Positions 43,899 to 53,423 of a stretch of DNA of 57,863 nt are shown in pieces (within the stretch, counting starts at the first letter, position 1; each line of letters starts with the position of its first letter). The position numbers and the translations under genes are program-made. Source of the stretch: an uncultured Porphyromonadaceae bacterium (GTDB lineage: Bacteria > Bacteroidota > Bacteroidia > Bacteroidales > Muribaculaceae); the NCBI GenBank assembly GCA_900547825.1, contig URII01000009.1, forward strand, positions 1 to 57,863. Reading direction: 5' to 3'. The notes below the pieces were generated by a model. That model saw only the letters and a program-made list of their open reading frames with translations, ran no database searches and was not told the origin of the DNA.

Positions 43899-45434
43899 CT
43901 ATTTGCCGCGCTTGCGGGCTATGAAAGCCTTTACCATTGCGCGGTCCTGAACGGCAAGCCCTGCGGTCCATATCACAGCCGTTTCCGCTACTGCCGCAGC
44001 TGCCATGGTAAGAATGGCCTTCCATATCGATCCGTCGGCAGGAATCATGGTGAACATGAAGTAGAGGCCGACGCTTATGGCCGATACGCTTGCCACGGGC
44101 ACAACAACCTCACGCATATAAGTGCCGTATTGCAGTCCCACTTGTCCGTGGGCTATCACCACCCGGATCCACTGCACGAAGACATATAGCCCTATCAGCA
44201 CCACCATTGTGGTAAGGGCGCTGCCTCCGAGCTTGAGCACAATCCATGCCATAGGTATGTACATCAGAGTGAATATACCCGTGCGCAGCTGATAGGGCTT
44301 TACATCGCCGGTGGCGCGTATGGCCTGGGTGATAGGCTGCTCGAGCGACACCACAAGGCAATAGATCAGCGACAGTTGCGAGAAGCTTACCATCAGCGGA
44401 TCGACATTCTCAGCCCCGAGCCATATCACAAGCACGGGCCTCATGCCTGTTATTATGGGAAACGACAGCACCAGCAGAAGCATGAACGACAGTTTTGAGC
44501 TTGTGGTCACGAGCCTGAGCATCCGGGCCTTCTCGTCAGCCGCGTATGCCTTGACTATCTGCGGAGCCACGGCCATAAAAAAATTTGTGGAGAAGGATAT
44601 GATCACATTGTAGATCTTGTCGGCTATGGCCTTGACCGTGTTGACTATCGGCCCGAAAAATATGTTGAGCAGGATGCTCTGGCCCTGATTGACAAGTATT
44701 CCCGAAACGCTTCCGAACAACGACCATCCTGTGTAGGCCGTAAGTTCGCGGAAAAGAGCCTTGTCCCATACCGCCTTGAACCGGCAGAAGCGGAACGCCC
44801 GGCGGCAGTAAATGAAATACAGAAGAAACACAATGGCTGCCTCAACCATGGTCAGCACGCCGTAATATACCAGCCGGTCCATCGGCGAGCGCATCAGCAT
44901 GAACACCAGCAGTAGTTTCATGGCTCCGTCGGCTATGCTGATATAGGCGAATGCATCCATGCGCTCATTGGCCACGAGCGATGAGGTGTATGGCACCGCC
45001 ATTAGGTTGAACACGAACGTGAACACAGCCGTTTGGAACACCCATTGGGCGGCTCTCAGCCGGTCGGGCGGAATAGTGAGCCAGTCATCCACAAAAAATA
45101 TCCCCACTGCTTCGCCTATTGCTATTATGGCAGCGGAGATAACGATAAATCCCATCAGCAGCAGGCTGAAAGTGCGGCTGTAAGCCTTATAGTCGCCCTG
45201 ACCGAGATGGAATGAAAGATAACGCTGGGTGGCCGACGTGAGAGTGCCCGTGAGGAAACCGAGCGAAGCCACCACACTTGCCACAACATTGTAGATACCA
45301 TAATCCACTACACCGAGGAGGTCCAACGTGACCCTCACCGTGTAGAGGTTTACAAGCGTGAGCAGCAGCATCCTCACATAGAGCATGGCTGTGTTGCGGG
45401 CTATCCGTTTGTTGTCGGCCGAATTGTTTCCCAT
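43899..45434 (-). CDS. Polysaccharide/lipid-linked oligosaccharide flippase
   Basis: A 511-aa polytopic membrane protein of the MVF/MATE-like superfamily with about 14 helices. It begins ARNTAMLYVRMLLLTLVNLYTVRVTLDLLGVVDYGIYNVV, the pattern of Wzx-like lipopolysaccharide and capsule exporters. It would move lipid-linked sugar repeats to the outer leaflet of the inner membrane. No glycosyltransferases flank it, so the substrate is unknown and it may be a stand-alone housekeeping flippase. The promoter box TAAATTTG ends 10 nt upstream of the ATG. Confidence 0.85.
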   Translation of the reverse strand: MGNNSADNKRIARNTAMLYVRMLLLTLVNLYTVRVTLDLLGVVDYGIYNVVASVVASLGFLTGTLTSATQRYLSFHLGQGDYKAYSRTFSLLLMGFIVISAAIIAIGEAVGIFFVDDWLTIPPDRLRAAQWVFQTAVFTFVFNLMAVPYTSSLVANERMDAFAYISIADGAMKLLLVFMLMRSPMDRLVYYGVLTMVEAAIVFLLYFIYCRRAFRFCRFKAVWDKALFRELTAYTGWSLFGSVSGILVNQGQSILLNIFFGPIVNTVKAIADKIYNVIISFSTNFFMAVAPQIVKAYAADEKARMLRLVTTSSKLSFMLLLVLSFPIITGMRPVLVIWLGAENVDPLMVSFSQLSLIYCLVVSLEQPITQAIRATGDVKPYQLRTGIFTLMYIPMAWIVLKLGGSALTTMVVLIGLYVFVQWIRVVIAHGQVGLQYGTYMREVVVPVASVSAISVGLYFMFTMIPADGSIWKAILTMAAAAVAETAVIWTAGLAVQDRAMVKAFIARKRGK

Positions 45435-45444
45435 AATTCGCCCG

Positions 45445-45452
45445 CAAATTTA
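45445..45452 (-). promoter_or_regulatory. Putative -7 box of the flippase gene
   Basis: TAAATTTG on the minus strand, 10 nt before the ATG, with TTTT at the -33 distance (19 nt). The implied leader is under 10 nt. Confidence 0.5.
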
Positions 45453-45539
45453 GCTCTTTTTCCCCAACCGAAAAACCATCCCGCCGAATTCATTGAACCA
45501 TAGTCAATAGCCAGACAATATAAAAATATCCTATATGGT

Positions 45540-45588
45540 GTCCTAAAATTTGGGACAAAAATACAAAATTTGTCCCAAATTTTAGGAC
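45540..45588. repeat. Perfect 20-bp inverted repeat with 9-nt loop
   Basis: GTCCTAAAATTTGGGACAAA (45540-45559) is exactly complementary to 45569-45588, around the loop AATACAAAA. It lies 36 nt beyond the gdhA stop and 105 nt upstream of the flippase gene. The stem is AT-rich in the middle and lacks a T-tract, unlike the genome's other terminators. It may still stop gdhA transcription, or may be a minimal mobile or REP-like element; no target duplication is visible at its edges. Confidence 0.85.
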
Positions 45589-45624
45589 GCGGTCATGCTG
45601 AGCAGTATCGCGGGTGTGGTTGGA

Positions 45625-46971
45625 TTACAGGATGCCTTGGGCCATCATGGCGCGGGCCACTTTCATGAAGCCGGCCACGTTGGCGCCTTTTACGTAATTT
45701 ATGTAGTCGGATCCCTTTTCTGCTCCGAATTTCACGCATTGCGAGTGTATGTCGGCCATAATGTCGCGCAGTTTGGTGTCCACCTCGGCGGCACTCCATG
45801 ACAGCTTCTGAGAGTTCTGGGCCATTTCAAGCCCCGATACGGCCACACCTCCGGCATTGGCGGCCTTTCCGGGTGCGTAAAGTATGCGGGCTGCGATGAA
45901 CTCCTTTATGGCCTCGGGTGTGGAAGGCATGTTGGCCCCTTCGCTTACGGCTATGCAGCCTTGGGCCAGCAGCGCGCGTGCGTCGTCGCCGTCAAGCTCG
46001 TTCTGTGTGGCCGACGGCATGGCTATGTCGCACTTCACGTGTTTCCACGGCCTTTCGCCGGGGAAATACTCCATGGCTTCCGGAAATTCGTCGGCAGCCT
46101 CCGATATGCGTCCCCTGTACAGGTTCTTCAGGTCGAAAATAAACTGGAACTGCTCGGGAGTCAGACCGTGGGGAACATATATGGAACCCGAGCTGTCGCT
46201 CATCGACACCACCTTGGCGCCGAGCTCCATCAGCTTCTGGGCCGTGTATATGGCCACATTGCCCGATCCCGATATCGCAACACGCTTTCCCTTAATGCCT
46301 ATGCCGCGGGTAGCCAGCATGTTGAGCAGGAAATAGCAGTTGCCGTAACCTGTGGCTTCGGGCCGTATGAGCGATCCTCCGAACTCTATGCCCTTGCCGG
46401 TGAAAGTGCCGGTGAATTCGCGTGCCATCTTCTTGTAATAGCCGAACATATATCCCACTTCGCGTGCGCCCACGCCTATGTCGCCGGCCGGAACATCGGT
46501 ATCTGGCCCTATCTGGCGCCACAGCTCGGTCACGAATGCCTGACAGAAGCGCATCACCTCCATGTCGCTTTTGCCCCGTGGCGAGAAATCCGATCCGCCT
46601 TTGGCGCCCCCCATCGCAAGGGTGGTCAGCGAATTTTTGAATGTCTGTTCGAATGCGAGGAATTTGAGGATGGACAGGTTGACCGACGCATGGAAACGTA
46701 TGCCCCCTTTATACGGGCCGATTGCGTTGCAGTGCTGCACCCGGTAGCCCGTGTTGTTGCGCACACGTCCTTTGTCGTCGACCCATGACACACGGAATGT
46801 CAGTATCCTGTCGGGTATGCACAGGCGCTCAAGCAGATTATAGCGCTCCATTTCGGGGTATTCGTTGTATACGTCCTCGATCGTGCTCACGACCTCCTCC
46901 ACTGCCTGCATATATTCCGGCTCGTTTGGAAAACGGCTGCGCAGGTCCTCTATAAACTCATTGGTTTTCAT
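45625..46971 (-). CDS. gdhA: NADP-dependent glutamate dehydrogenase
   Basis: A 448-aa enzyme interconverting 2-oxoglutarate plus ammonium and glutamate in the cytoplasm, a main ammonia-assimilation route in gut Bacteroidales. Motifs: GPYKGGIRFHASVNLSILKFL, the catalytic-Lys region LAMGGAKGGSDFSPRGKSD, PAGDIGVGAREVGYM, the dinucleotide-binding VAISGSGNVAIY and LPCATQNE-type sequence (MPSATQNELDG). MKTNEFIEDLRSRFP at 46971 is the expected hexameric GDH start; an upstream ATG at 47049 lies before the promoter box and is not used. Monocistronic. Confidence 0.97.
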   Translation of the reverse strand: MKTNEFIEDLRSRFPNEPEYMQAVEEVVSTIEDVYNEYPEMERYNLLERLCIPDRILTFRVSWVDDKGRVRNNTGYRVQHCNAIGPYKGGIRFHASVNLSILKFLAFEQTFKNSLTTLAMGGAKGGSDFSPRGKSDMEVMRFCQAFVTELWRQIGPDTDVPAGDIGVGAREVGYMFGYYKKMAREFTGTFTGKGIEFGGSLIRPEATGYGNCYFLLNMLATRGIGIKGKRVAISGSGNVAIYTAQKLMELGAKVVSMSDSSGSIYVPHGLTPEQFQFIFDLKNLYRGRISEAADEFPEAMEYFPGERPWKHVKCDIAMPSATQNELDGDDARALLAQGCIAVSEGANMPSTPEAIKEFIAARILYAPGKAANAGGVAVSGLEMAQNSQKLSWSAAEVDTKLRDIMADIHSQCVKFGAEKGSDYINYVKGANVAGFMKVARAMMAQGIL

Positions 46972-47026
46972 CTCTTTTTTTACCTTGAAATTACCTAAAG
47001 AAATAGTGATTGGTGTTAATTGGCGG

Positions 47027-47058
47027 CAAATGTAGCTAAATTTATTCAATTAAACAAC
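47027..47058 (-). promoter_or_regulatory. Promoter of gdhA
   Basis: On the minus strand, GTTG (47055-47058), then 20 nt, then TACATTTG (47027-47034), 55 nt before the ATG at 46971. Confidence 0.65.
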
Positions 47059-47133
47059 TTTTTGGTTTGTTTGTGGTATGAAATGGTAAAAACAGTTGTG
47101 GTTACTCTCATTTTGGATGCAGAGATACGGGTG

Positions 47134-48897
47134 ATGCGGTGGATTTCGGGAAAAATATTAAATTTGTGTGTGAATTATATTCTGCGCAATCTGTTTGTGG
47201 CTTTTGCCGTGTTGCTTGCCGTGCTTTCCGCAACGGCAACCGGCTATTCCGATAGAGGGCGCCGCCTGGTGGAGCAGTGCCGGGTGGCTGTTGACGGGCG
47301 CAATTATGCGGTTCTCAGGGCCAAAGGCGATGAATTGCGTCGGCTCGGCGCTGCCGATGGCAATGAGGCTGAGGAGGTTGCCGGGATATGTCATATTCTC
47401 GGAGCAGCCATAGCCACCCACGACACCATAGCATTTGACAGCGAGATAGAGTTCCTGAAATCGCATTACGACAAATTCCGCGAGGCGCGTGATTACGAAA
47501 TCGCCCCTCTCATGGCCCGCACACTCGGCAAGTATTACCATTTCATCTACAACGCTTATTCCTCATCGTTGCAATATTATCTTGAAGCCCTTGAAATGGA
47601 CCGCGCCGCGGGCAATCATTCGGATATGATAGCCGACTTATCGGCCATTGCTGTGATGTATCTCCATAAAGGTGATGATCTTGCCGGAATGGATTATGCC
47701 GTAAAGGCCTACAACGAGGCAAAGCATCTCGGTCACCAGCCGTCGCTTTACGTAACGGCGGCCAATCTCGGCAACTATCTCTACAACGAAGGCAAATACA
47801 CCGAGGCCCTCGCCTATGTGGAGGAAGCCAGAGCTATTGCTTCCGGGCTGCATTACGATATGGAACGTGTCTATATCGACACATTCATGGCTTCGATATA
47901 CGAGTCGCTCGGCAATAAGAAGCAGGCTGAACGCCATTACCGCCATTCGCTCGCCGGCCCTTCGGGCACTACCCGCTATGACATGATATATGCCCGCATC
48001 AAGTATGCCTCATTTCTCAGTAGCGAGGGTCGCTATGCCGAGGCCATGCAGTTCACCGACTCGATTGAGGATATGACTGAGCGCTTTGGAATGCGCACCT
48101 TTGCGGTTCAGGTTTATCCGCTTACGGCCGAATGCCGGGAGGGTGTGGGTGATTACAAGGGAGCGCTTGATTACCAGCGTAAATATATAGATGTGAGCAG
48201 GCGTATATTTTCCGAGGAACGCGAACGCGAGCTGGCCATACTCGACCTGCGTTATAAGGTGTCGGAAGAAAAGCGCATCAACGCCGCCCAGAGCCTTGAT
48301 CTGATGAGGCGGAAGCGTCAGGTTGAGCTTGCCGTGGGTGTGGCTGTGCTGCTTCTGCTTGCCGGAGTGCTTATGGTCTTCTATCACCGCAAGCACGTAG
48401 CCTCTCTCAAGGCCATAGTGCGCAGCCATCTTGACAAGGCCGAGGCCGAGCGCCAGCTCAAGGAGCGTTATCAACGTATGCTTGATGAGATCAACGGCAG
48501 TCAGCTGAAGCCTTCCGGGCTGGATTCGGACCGCGGCGATGAGCTTTTCCACCGGCTTGAATCCCTGATGAACGATGACAAGGCCTACCGTCAGTGCGAT
48601 ATGTCGCTTGAAAAAGCCGCCGCCATGCTCGGCACCAACCGCACATATCTCTCACAGGTGGTCAACAGTCATGCCGGATCCTTTTCCACTTACGTAAACC
48701 GCTACCGTCTTTCCGAAGCGATAGCCCTGTTGTCCGATCCGGCCAACGACGATTCGCTTAAAAACATAGGGCTCTCCGTGGGATTCACGTCACCCTCCAA
48801 TTTCTATTCCCTGTTCCGTCAGAAGGTGGGTATGGCCCCGTCAGTGTTCCGTCAGAATGTACGCGACATATCGTCCGAAGCTTCCGACGGTATCTGA
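47134..48897 (+). CDS. TPR membrane regulator with C-terminal AraC-type DNA-binding domain
   Basis: A 587-aa protein. The N-terminus is a signal or anchor (MRWISGKILNLCVNYILRNLFVAFAVLLAVLSATATG). Residues about 45-400 are TPR-like repeats (YYLEALEMDRAAGNHSDMIADLSAIAVMYLHKGD, YLYNEGKYTEALAYVEEA). A membrane helix lies at about 418-438 (VELAVGVAVLLLLAGVLMVF), then a coiled coil, then an AraC/XylS HTH over the last 100 residues (MSLEKAAAMLGTNRTYLSQVVN; IGLSVGFTSPSNFYSLFRQKVGMAPSVFR). It should sense something outside and control transcription inside. The start is uncertain: ATGs at 47083 and 47020 are in frame, but the latter overlaps the gdhA promoter. It is followed 175 nt later by a giant secreted protein, as in the pair at 17578/19465. 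Confidence 0.82.
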   Translation: MRWISGKILNLCVNYILRNLFVAFAVLLAVLSATATGYSDRGRRLVEQCRVAVDGRNYAVLRAKGDELRRLGAADGNEAEEVAGICHILGAAIATHDTIAFDSEIEFLKSHYDKFREARDYEIAPLMARTLGKYYHFIYNAYSSSLQYYLEALEMDRAAGNHSDMIADLSAIAVMYLHKGDDLAGMDYAVKAYNEAKHLGHQPSLYVTAANLGNYLYNEGKYTEALAYVEEARAIASGLHYDMERVYIDTFMASIYESLGNKKQAERHYRHSLAGPSGTTRYDMIYARIKYASFLSSEGRYAEAMQFTDSIEDMTERFGMRTFAVQVYPLTAECREGVGDYKGALDYQRKYIDVSRRIFSEERERELAILDLRYKVSEEKRINAAQSLDLMRRKRQVELAVGVAVLLLLAGVLMVFYHRKHVASLKAIVRSHLDKAEAERQLKERYQRMLDEINGSQLKPSGLDSDRGDELFHRLESLMNDDKAYRQCDMSLEKAAAMLGTNRTYLSQVVNSHAGSFSTYVNRYRLSEAIALLSDPANDDSLKNIGLSVGFTSPSNFYSLFRQKVGMAPSVFRQNVRDISSEASDGI

Positions 48898-48971
48898 CGT
48901 CAGTGCCGCAGAGATGGAGTAAAATCCACAAATTGACAGTTTATTTCATAAATTTACGATTTAGACGGCCA

Positions 48972-48979
48972 TATATTTG
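48972..48979 (+). promoter_or_regulatory. Putative -7 box of the 1,006-aa secreted protein gene
   Basis: TATATTTG matches TAnnTTTG and gives a leader of about 90 nt. No clear -33 TTTG, which would suit a promoter that needs the upstream AraC-type activator. Confidence 0.5.
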
Positions 48980-49072
48980 TCCTGCTGGCCAGGATGATAT
49001 AAATTCGGCAAGAGGATCATATAGATCCACTGACGCCCTGAAACAATCAACAAACATATAACACAGTCAAAT

Positions 49073-52000
49073 ATGAACTACCGACAATTTTTCCTCGCCT
49101 GTACACTCCCGCTTGCCGGGCTGTACGCCGCTGCGGCCGACGTGACTCCACAGCCCGACGGCACGGTGTCGCTCCCTTATTTTGAGGATTTCGCCACCGA
49201 CGAATATCTTGACCTGCTTGAAATAGTGGATGTGAACAACGATGGGCGCACATGGATGTGGTCCGACATAGTATATGACATGCGCAACCGTGCCAGCGAG
49301 GACAATGACGCTGACGACTGGCTCATGCTGCCGCCAATGCGCATGGAGGCCGGCAAATCCTATGAGCTGACCTTTTCGGCGAGGGCAGTGTATTCCATGT
49401 ACACCGAGCGGCTTGAAGTGAAGCTCGGCGAAGGGATGCAGCCTGCGCCCGAGGATATGACGGTGACCCTTATTCCGGCGGTAGATGTGGTGCCGCGCAC
49501 CGACATGCGTGCAGTGATCACTGTGGAGCATGACGGAGTTTACCGCATAGGTTTCCATGCCATATCCCGCGCCGGAGCATTCCGTCTGGCCCTCGACGAC
49601 ATCCGCGTGGCCTCGCCGCTGTCGGCTCTGCGTCCCGGGGTTCCTGCCGATGGTTCGGTTACACCCGGAGCTCCCGGCGAGCTCAAAGCCACGTTGTCGT
49701 TCAAAGTTCCCTCGCTTACAGTCAACGGCAAGCCTCTGACCGAAATAGACCGGCTCACCGTGACACGCGACGGAGTTTCCGTCAAGGAATACCCTACGCC
49801 CGTTCCCGGTACTGCCATAGAACTTGAGGCGCCGACAGTGCAGGGAGTCAACACATTTACCATTGTGGGCGCCAACTCACACGGCGAAGGTGAGCCGCTG
49901 GTGCTCAAAGTGTTTACCGGCGACGACGTGCCTCTGCCCCCTGACAATGTACGGATGGAGGTGCGCGACGGAAAAGCCTATCTCACATGGGATGCTCCCA
50001 CGATAGGGGAGAACGGAGGTTTCATAGATCCATCTACGCTTACTTACGAAATCCAGCGTCGCAGCGATTTCGAGTATGTCGAGCGTTCTTATGCAGGCAC
50101 CTCCTATGTCGACGAACTCCCGTCCAACATCAATTCCCGTCCGCGTCAGCTTTTCTACTGCATACGTGCCATAAGTCACGGCGGCAAGTCGTTGGACTCA
50201 GGCGACTCCAATCGCTTCATCACCGGCGACAGCATGGAATTGCCTTTCAGTGAATCTTTTGCCGGAATGAATTATGACAACGGACATTACTGGCACTCCA
50301 TCAACGAGGGCGAGCGGTGGAACCTCGACAATACCCTTGTGTTCGACAACGACGGGGGCGCCGCCAAATTCGCTCCGGCCAACATGGGCGAAAACTCCCT
50401 GTTCTATACCTCGCGCCTGTCGCTGAACGGGTCTTCCCATCCGTTGCTCACATTTTATTACTGGAATGTGAAAAACTCCGATATGATACTTGAAGTGATG
50501 GTGTCGAGAGAAAACGGCGAGTTTGAGACCCTGCGCACATTCGATTTCTCCGACAACCACGATGTGACGGGATGGCAGAAAGGCTCCGTGCTTCTCGACG
50601 CCTATACTGACGCCGGATATGTACTGGTGGGATGGAAAGCAACAGCTGGAGGCATACAGACTGTCACAGCCCTTGATGCCGTTGAGATATGCGATGTGCC
50701 AGCCTCCGATCTCGGTGTGACACTTTCCGCGCCGGCAGTGGCCTCTGAAGGGCAACCCGTAATGCTTACCGCCACTGTGTCCAACTTCGGTGCGACGGAT
50801 GCTTCCGCTTTCAATGTTGTACTTTCCCATGAATCGTTCGGCGAGGTTGAACGTCGCACCTGCGATCTGTTGCCGGTAGGCGCCACGGCTGAATTTGAAT
50901 TCAGCCTGCCGTTCCGTTGTGCTCCGGGCCTGAAAAACGGATCCTATATAGTAAAAGTTGAGTGGAACGGCGATGTGGATTACTCCAACGACACCGACAG
51001 GGCCGTGATCAGCCTTCGTCCCGGTCGCATGCCCGCTCCGTCGGCACTCACCGGCTACCGCGAGGATGGTGCCATACGCCTTGAATGGGAAGCTCCCGAC
51101 ATGACCGGCCCCGTCACTGACGATATGGAGAGCTATGAGCCCTTCCTTATAGCGGAGTTCGGCGACTGGATCACCATTGACCGCGACCGTCAGCTCACCT
51201 ATCGCATTGTGGAGCCGCAGCTTGATGATGAGAACGAACAGATAAGCTACATCACACTTGATTATCCCAATGCCGGCGAGCCTATGGCATTTCAGGTGTT
51301 CAATCCCTTTGAGGCCGGTTCGTCGGTGGCCGAAGGCATGTGCCGCAGCGGACGTCAGGCCCTCGCGTCATTTGCCGCCGTAAAGGAACATAACGACGAT
51401 TGGCTCATATCGCCCGAACTTTCAGGTCAGGCACAGACAGTCAGCTTCTATGCCCGCTCGGGCGGTGCCTCCCAATGGGGCTGCGAGACACTTGAAGTGT
51501 GGTGGTCGGCCGAGCTTCAGGAGCCGGAGAAATTCACCCTTGCCGTTCCTGAAACAGAGATACCCAACGGAGAGTGGATGGAGATCCGCGCCGCGTTGCC
51601 CGAAGGTGCCAGGCATTTTGCCGTGCATTGCACATCCGAAATTGTAATGATGCTTCTCATCGACGATGTTACCTATATTCCTAAGGCAGCAGAGGCCGTG
51701 CTTACGGGCTATAACGTGTACCGCAACGGCGTGTTGCTAAACAGCCGGCCGATAGAAACCACAAGCTTTACTGATCCTGTCGTTGACGAAGAGGCCGTTT
51801 ATCATGTCAAAGCCGTTTATGCCGACGGTGTTTCCTCTCCATCCAATTATGTTGCTGTGGCTGATATTCATGGCAGCGGACTGGATATGACTGATTCTGA
51901 CAAAGTGGTTGTCATTGCAAAGCCCGGTTGTATAGTCGTGACAGATCAGGGTGCCTTGGACGCAGAGGTGTTCAACATCACCGGTCGGAAAATATGTGGC

Positions 52001-52093
52001 ATGGACGGATGCGGCACATTGACTCTTCCAATAGGCTCTGGAGTTTATATTGTGAAAGTCAATTCCCGGTCATTTAAAGTGCTGGTGCCTTAA
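49073..52093 (+). CDS. Large secreted choice-of-anchor-J / fibronectin-III protein with type IX-like tail
   Basis: A 1,006-aa protein with signal peptide MNYRQFFLACTLPLAGLYAAA. About 30-180 is a choice-of-anchor-J domain (LPYFEDFATDEYLDLLEIVD...DDWLMLPPMRMEAG). Fn3-like repeats follow (about 200-390, DNVRMEVRDGKAYLTWDAP), a second anchor-J module (LPFSESFAGMNYDNGHYWHS), a CARDB-like segment (VTLSAPAVASEGQPVMLTATVSN), a third anchor-J module (DMESYEPFLIAEFGDW...DDWLISPELSG) and Fn3. The C-terminus (AEVFNITGRKICGMDG...LPIGSGVYIVKVNSRSFKVLV) is a type IX sorting-like domain. It is a paralogue of the 1,452-aa protein at 19465, which adds an N-terminal propeller-like part. It lies just downstream of a TPR/AraC regulator. 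Function unknown, probably surface adhesion or binding. Confidence 0.82.
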   Translation: MNYRQFFLACTLPLAGLYAAAADVTPQPDGTVSLPYFEDFATDEYLDLLEIVDVNNDGRTWMWSDIVYDMRNRASEDNDADDWLMLPPMRMEAGKSYELTFSARAVYSMYTERLEVKLGEGMQPAPEDMTVTLIPAVDVVPRTDMRAVITVEHDGVYRIGFHAISRAGAFRLALDDIRVASPLSALRPGVPADGSVTPGAPGELKATLSFKVPSLTVNGKPLTEIDRLTVTRDGVSVKEYPTPVPGTAIELEAPTVQGVNTFTIVGANSHGEGEPLVLKVFTGDDVPLPPDNVRMEVRDGKAYLTWDAPTIGENGGFIDPSTLTYEIQRRSDFEYVERSYAGTSYVDELPSNINSRPRQLFYCIRAISHGGKSLDSGDSNRFITGDSMELPFSESFAGMNYDNGHYWHSINEGERWNLDNTLVFDNDGGAAKFAPANMGENSLFYTSRLSLNGSSHPLLTFYYWNVKNSDMILEVMVSRENGEFETLRTFDFSDNHDVTGWQKGSVLLDAYTDAGYVLVGWKATAGGIQTVTALDAVEICDVPASDLGVTLSAPAVASEGQPVMLTATVSNFGATDASAFNVVLSHESFGEVERRTCDLLPVGATAEFEFSLPFRCAPGLKNGSYIVKVEWNGDVDYSNDTDRAVISLRPGRMPAPSALTGYREDGAIRLEWEAPDMTGPVTDDMESYEPFLIAEFGDWITIDRDRQLTYRIVEPQLDDENEQISYITLDYPNAGEPMAFQVFNPFEAGSSVAEGMCRSGRQALASFAAVKEHNDDWLISPELSGQAQTVSFYARSGGASQWGCETLEVWWSAELQEPEKFTLAVPETEIPNGEWMEIRAALPEGARHFAVHCTSEIVMMLLIDDVTYIPKAAEAVLTGYNVYRNGVLLNSRPIETTSFTDPVVDEEAVYHVKAVYADGVSSPSNYVAVADIHGSGLDMTDSDKVVVIAKPGCIVVTDQGALDAEVFNITGRKICGMDGCGTLTLPIGSGVYIVKVNSRSFKVLVP

Positions 52094-52115
52094 AATCGGA
52101 TTTAAGTAATATATT

Positions 52116-52153
52116 AATGGGGATACGTCAGCAGGCGTATCCCCATTGTTTTA
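52116..52153 (+). terminator. Terminator after the 1,006-aa secreted protein
   Basis: A perfect 12-bp stem AATGGGGATACG/CGTATCCCCATT with loop TCAGCAGG, then GTTTTAAA. Confidence 0.85.
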
Positions 52154-52310
52154 AATGTGGTTTTGTTAACAATGTTTAAATGTATGGTCGGATTGTATGG
52201 ATTAATCAGAGAATATAATTATCTTTAGCCACATTTCGTTCATGGAAAACAGGAAAACCTAACTGAAAACTTAATAATAAAACCAATATTAACCCTTCAT
52301 TATTTTTATT

Positions 52311-53264
52311 ATGACAAAAAACTACAAGACCCTTCTGGCCGTATTGGTATTGGGTATAGGGTCCGTCGGTGCCTCCGCCCAGAGTGTCACTGTCACACTT
52401 AAGGACGGCACGCAGCATCGCTTCGGAACCGATTATGTGAAGCAGATAACCTTTGAGGAAGTGCAACCTCAGGTTCCGGCTATAGCCATGACACAGCTTG
52501 TGCTTGACGTATATAGCGGCGGTACAAATGTCACTGTCACCATGCGCGATGCCTATGGCGACAATGAGTTTGTACTTGACACCTATCTCCCTACAGCCGC
52601 CAATTACCTCCAGACAGGCACTTACGCTGTGGGCGCATCCGAGGGATTCAGGGTTGACACCGGCAGCTATTCGTGGGTGAAAGCTGGCGAGACCAAAAAA
52701 GCTCTGAAATCCGGCACCCTTGAAATATCAGCCGAAGGCAAGGTCTATACCATAATAGCCGATCTTGTGCTTGACGATGATTCGAAGACCCGCGGCAAAT
52801 ATATCGGCGAGCTTCCCTCTTATGCTCCATATCTCGAGTATGCCCTCGAACACGGATCCTACAATGGCAATCCCCAGCCTGCCGGACAGTTCTACATGAA
52901 ATTCCAGGATGCCGGCTGGAAGGTCGACATGGCTCTCGTGCTGTGTGCCGCTCCCGAAGCCACCGAGCTTCCTGACGGCGAATACACCTATGCTGACACA
53001 GCCGCCCCGTTCACCATATCCCCCAGCAGCTATATCGACACCTATAGCCCCAACACGAGCTGCCGCCTTATGCCCGGTTCAAAGGCTACAGTGTCGCACG
53101 ACGGTGTCAAGACTGTCATTGCCATGGAATTCGTTTTAGACGACGGTCGCACATTTACCGGAACATATTCCGGCGAGATGTCCGGACAACCTTTGTTTGA
53201 AGAGCCTTCTTCTGCTCCCGCGCTTAAACGTGGGCCTGTAACTACTTTTCCCGCTGCACGTTAA
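52311..53264 (+). CDS. Secreted protein of unknown function
   Basis: A 317-aa protein with a signal peptide (MTKNYKTLLAVLVLGIGSVGASAQ). The mature protein starts SVTVTLKDGTQHRFGTDYVKQITFEE, a short motif common at the N-terminus of Bacteroidales exported proteins. It then has two related beta-rich halves: VLDVYSGGTNVTVTMRDAYGDNEF...GTYAVG and FYMKFQDAGWKVDMALVLCAA...GEYTYA, each with a later LVLDD/FVLDDGRTF(T)G(T)Y motif. This suggests an internal duplication of about 120 residues. It ends in a short Pro/Ala tail with no sorting domain. Partner of the truncated ORF 21 nt downstream. Function unknown. Confidence 0.7.
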   Translation: MTKNYKTLLAVLVLGIGSVGASAQSVTVTLKDGTQHRFGTDYVKQITFEEVQPQVPAIAMTQLVLDVYSGGTNVTVTMRDAYGDNEFVLDTYLPTAANYLQTGTYAVGASEGFRVDTGSYSWVKAGETKKALKSGTLEISAEGKVYTIIADLVLDDDSKTRGKYIGELPSYAPYLEYALEHGSYNGNPQPAGQFYMKFQDAGWKVDMALVLCAAPEATELPDGEYTYADTAAPFTISPSSYIDTYSPNTSCRLMPGSKATVSHDGVKTVIAMEFVLDDGRTFTGTYSGEMSGQPLFEEPSSAPALKRGPVTTFPAAR

Positions 53265-53285
53265 CTTATCAATGACACTGAACAA

Positions 53286-53423
53286 ATGAAAAAGACCATA
53301 ATATCGGCCATAGCCCTTGTTGCATCGCTTATGGCCACAGCAGCCGTCCAGTACACCCACTCTGTGATTGTTACCAAAAAATCGGGTGAGACGGTAGAGC
53401 ATAAATTTGCGTTTTCTCTTTAA
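53286..53423 (+). pseudogene. 5' end of a secreted-protein gene, cut off at the contig junction
   Basis: The frame from ATG 53286 gives a clean signal peptide (MKKTIISAIALVASLMATAA) and then HSVIVTKKSGETVEHKFAF, the same N-terminal motif as the product at 52311 (SVTVTLKDGTQHRFG). It stops after two more codons, at TAA 53421, where the sequence character changes. The true gene was probably longer and continued in the Bacteroidales genome; this 45-codon version is most likely an artefact of the join and not a biological truncation. Confidence 0.65.

Noticed and set aside
45540..45588. Calling the palindrome a standard rho-independent terminator
   Set aside because: It has no GC-rich base and no T-tract; position after gdhA alone is not enough, so it is listed as a repeat.
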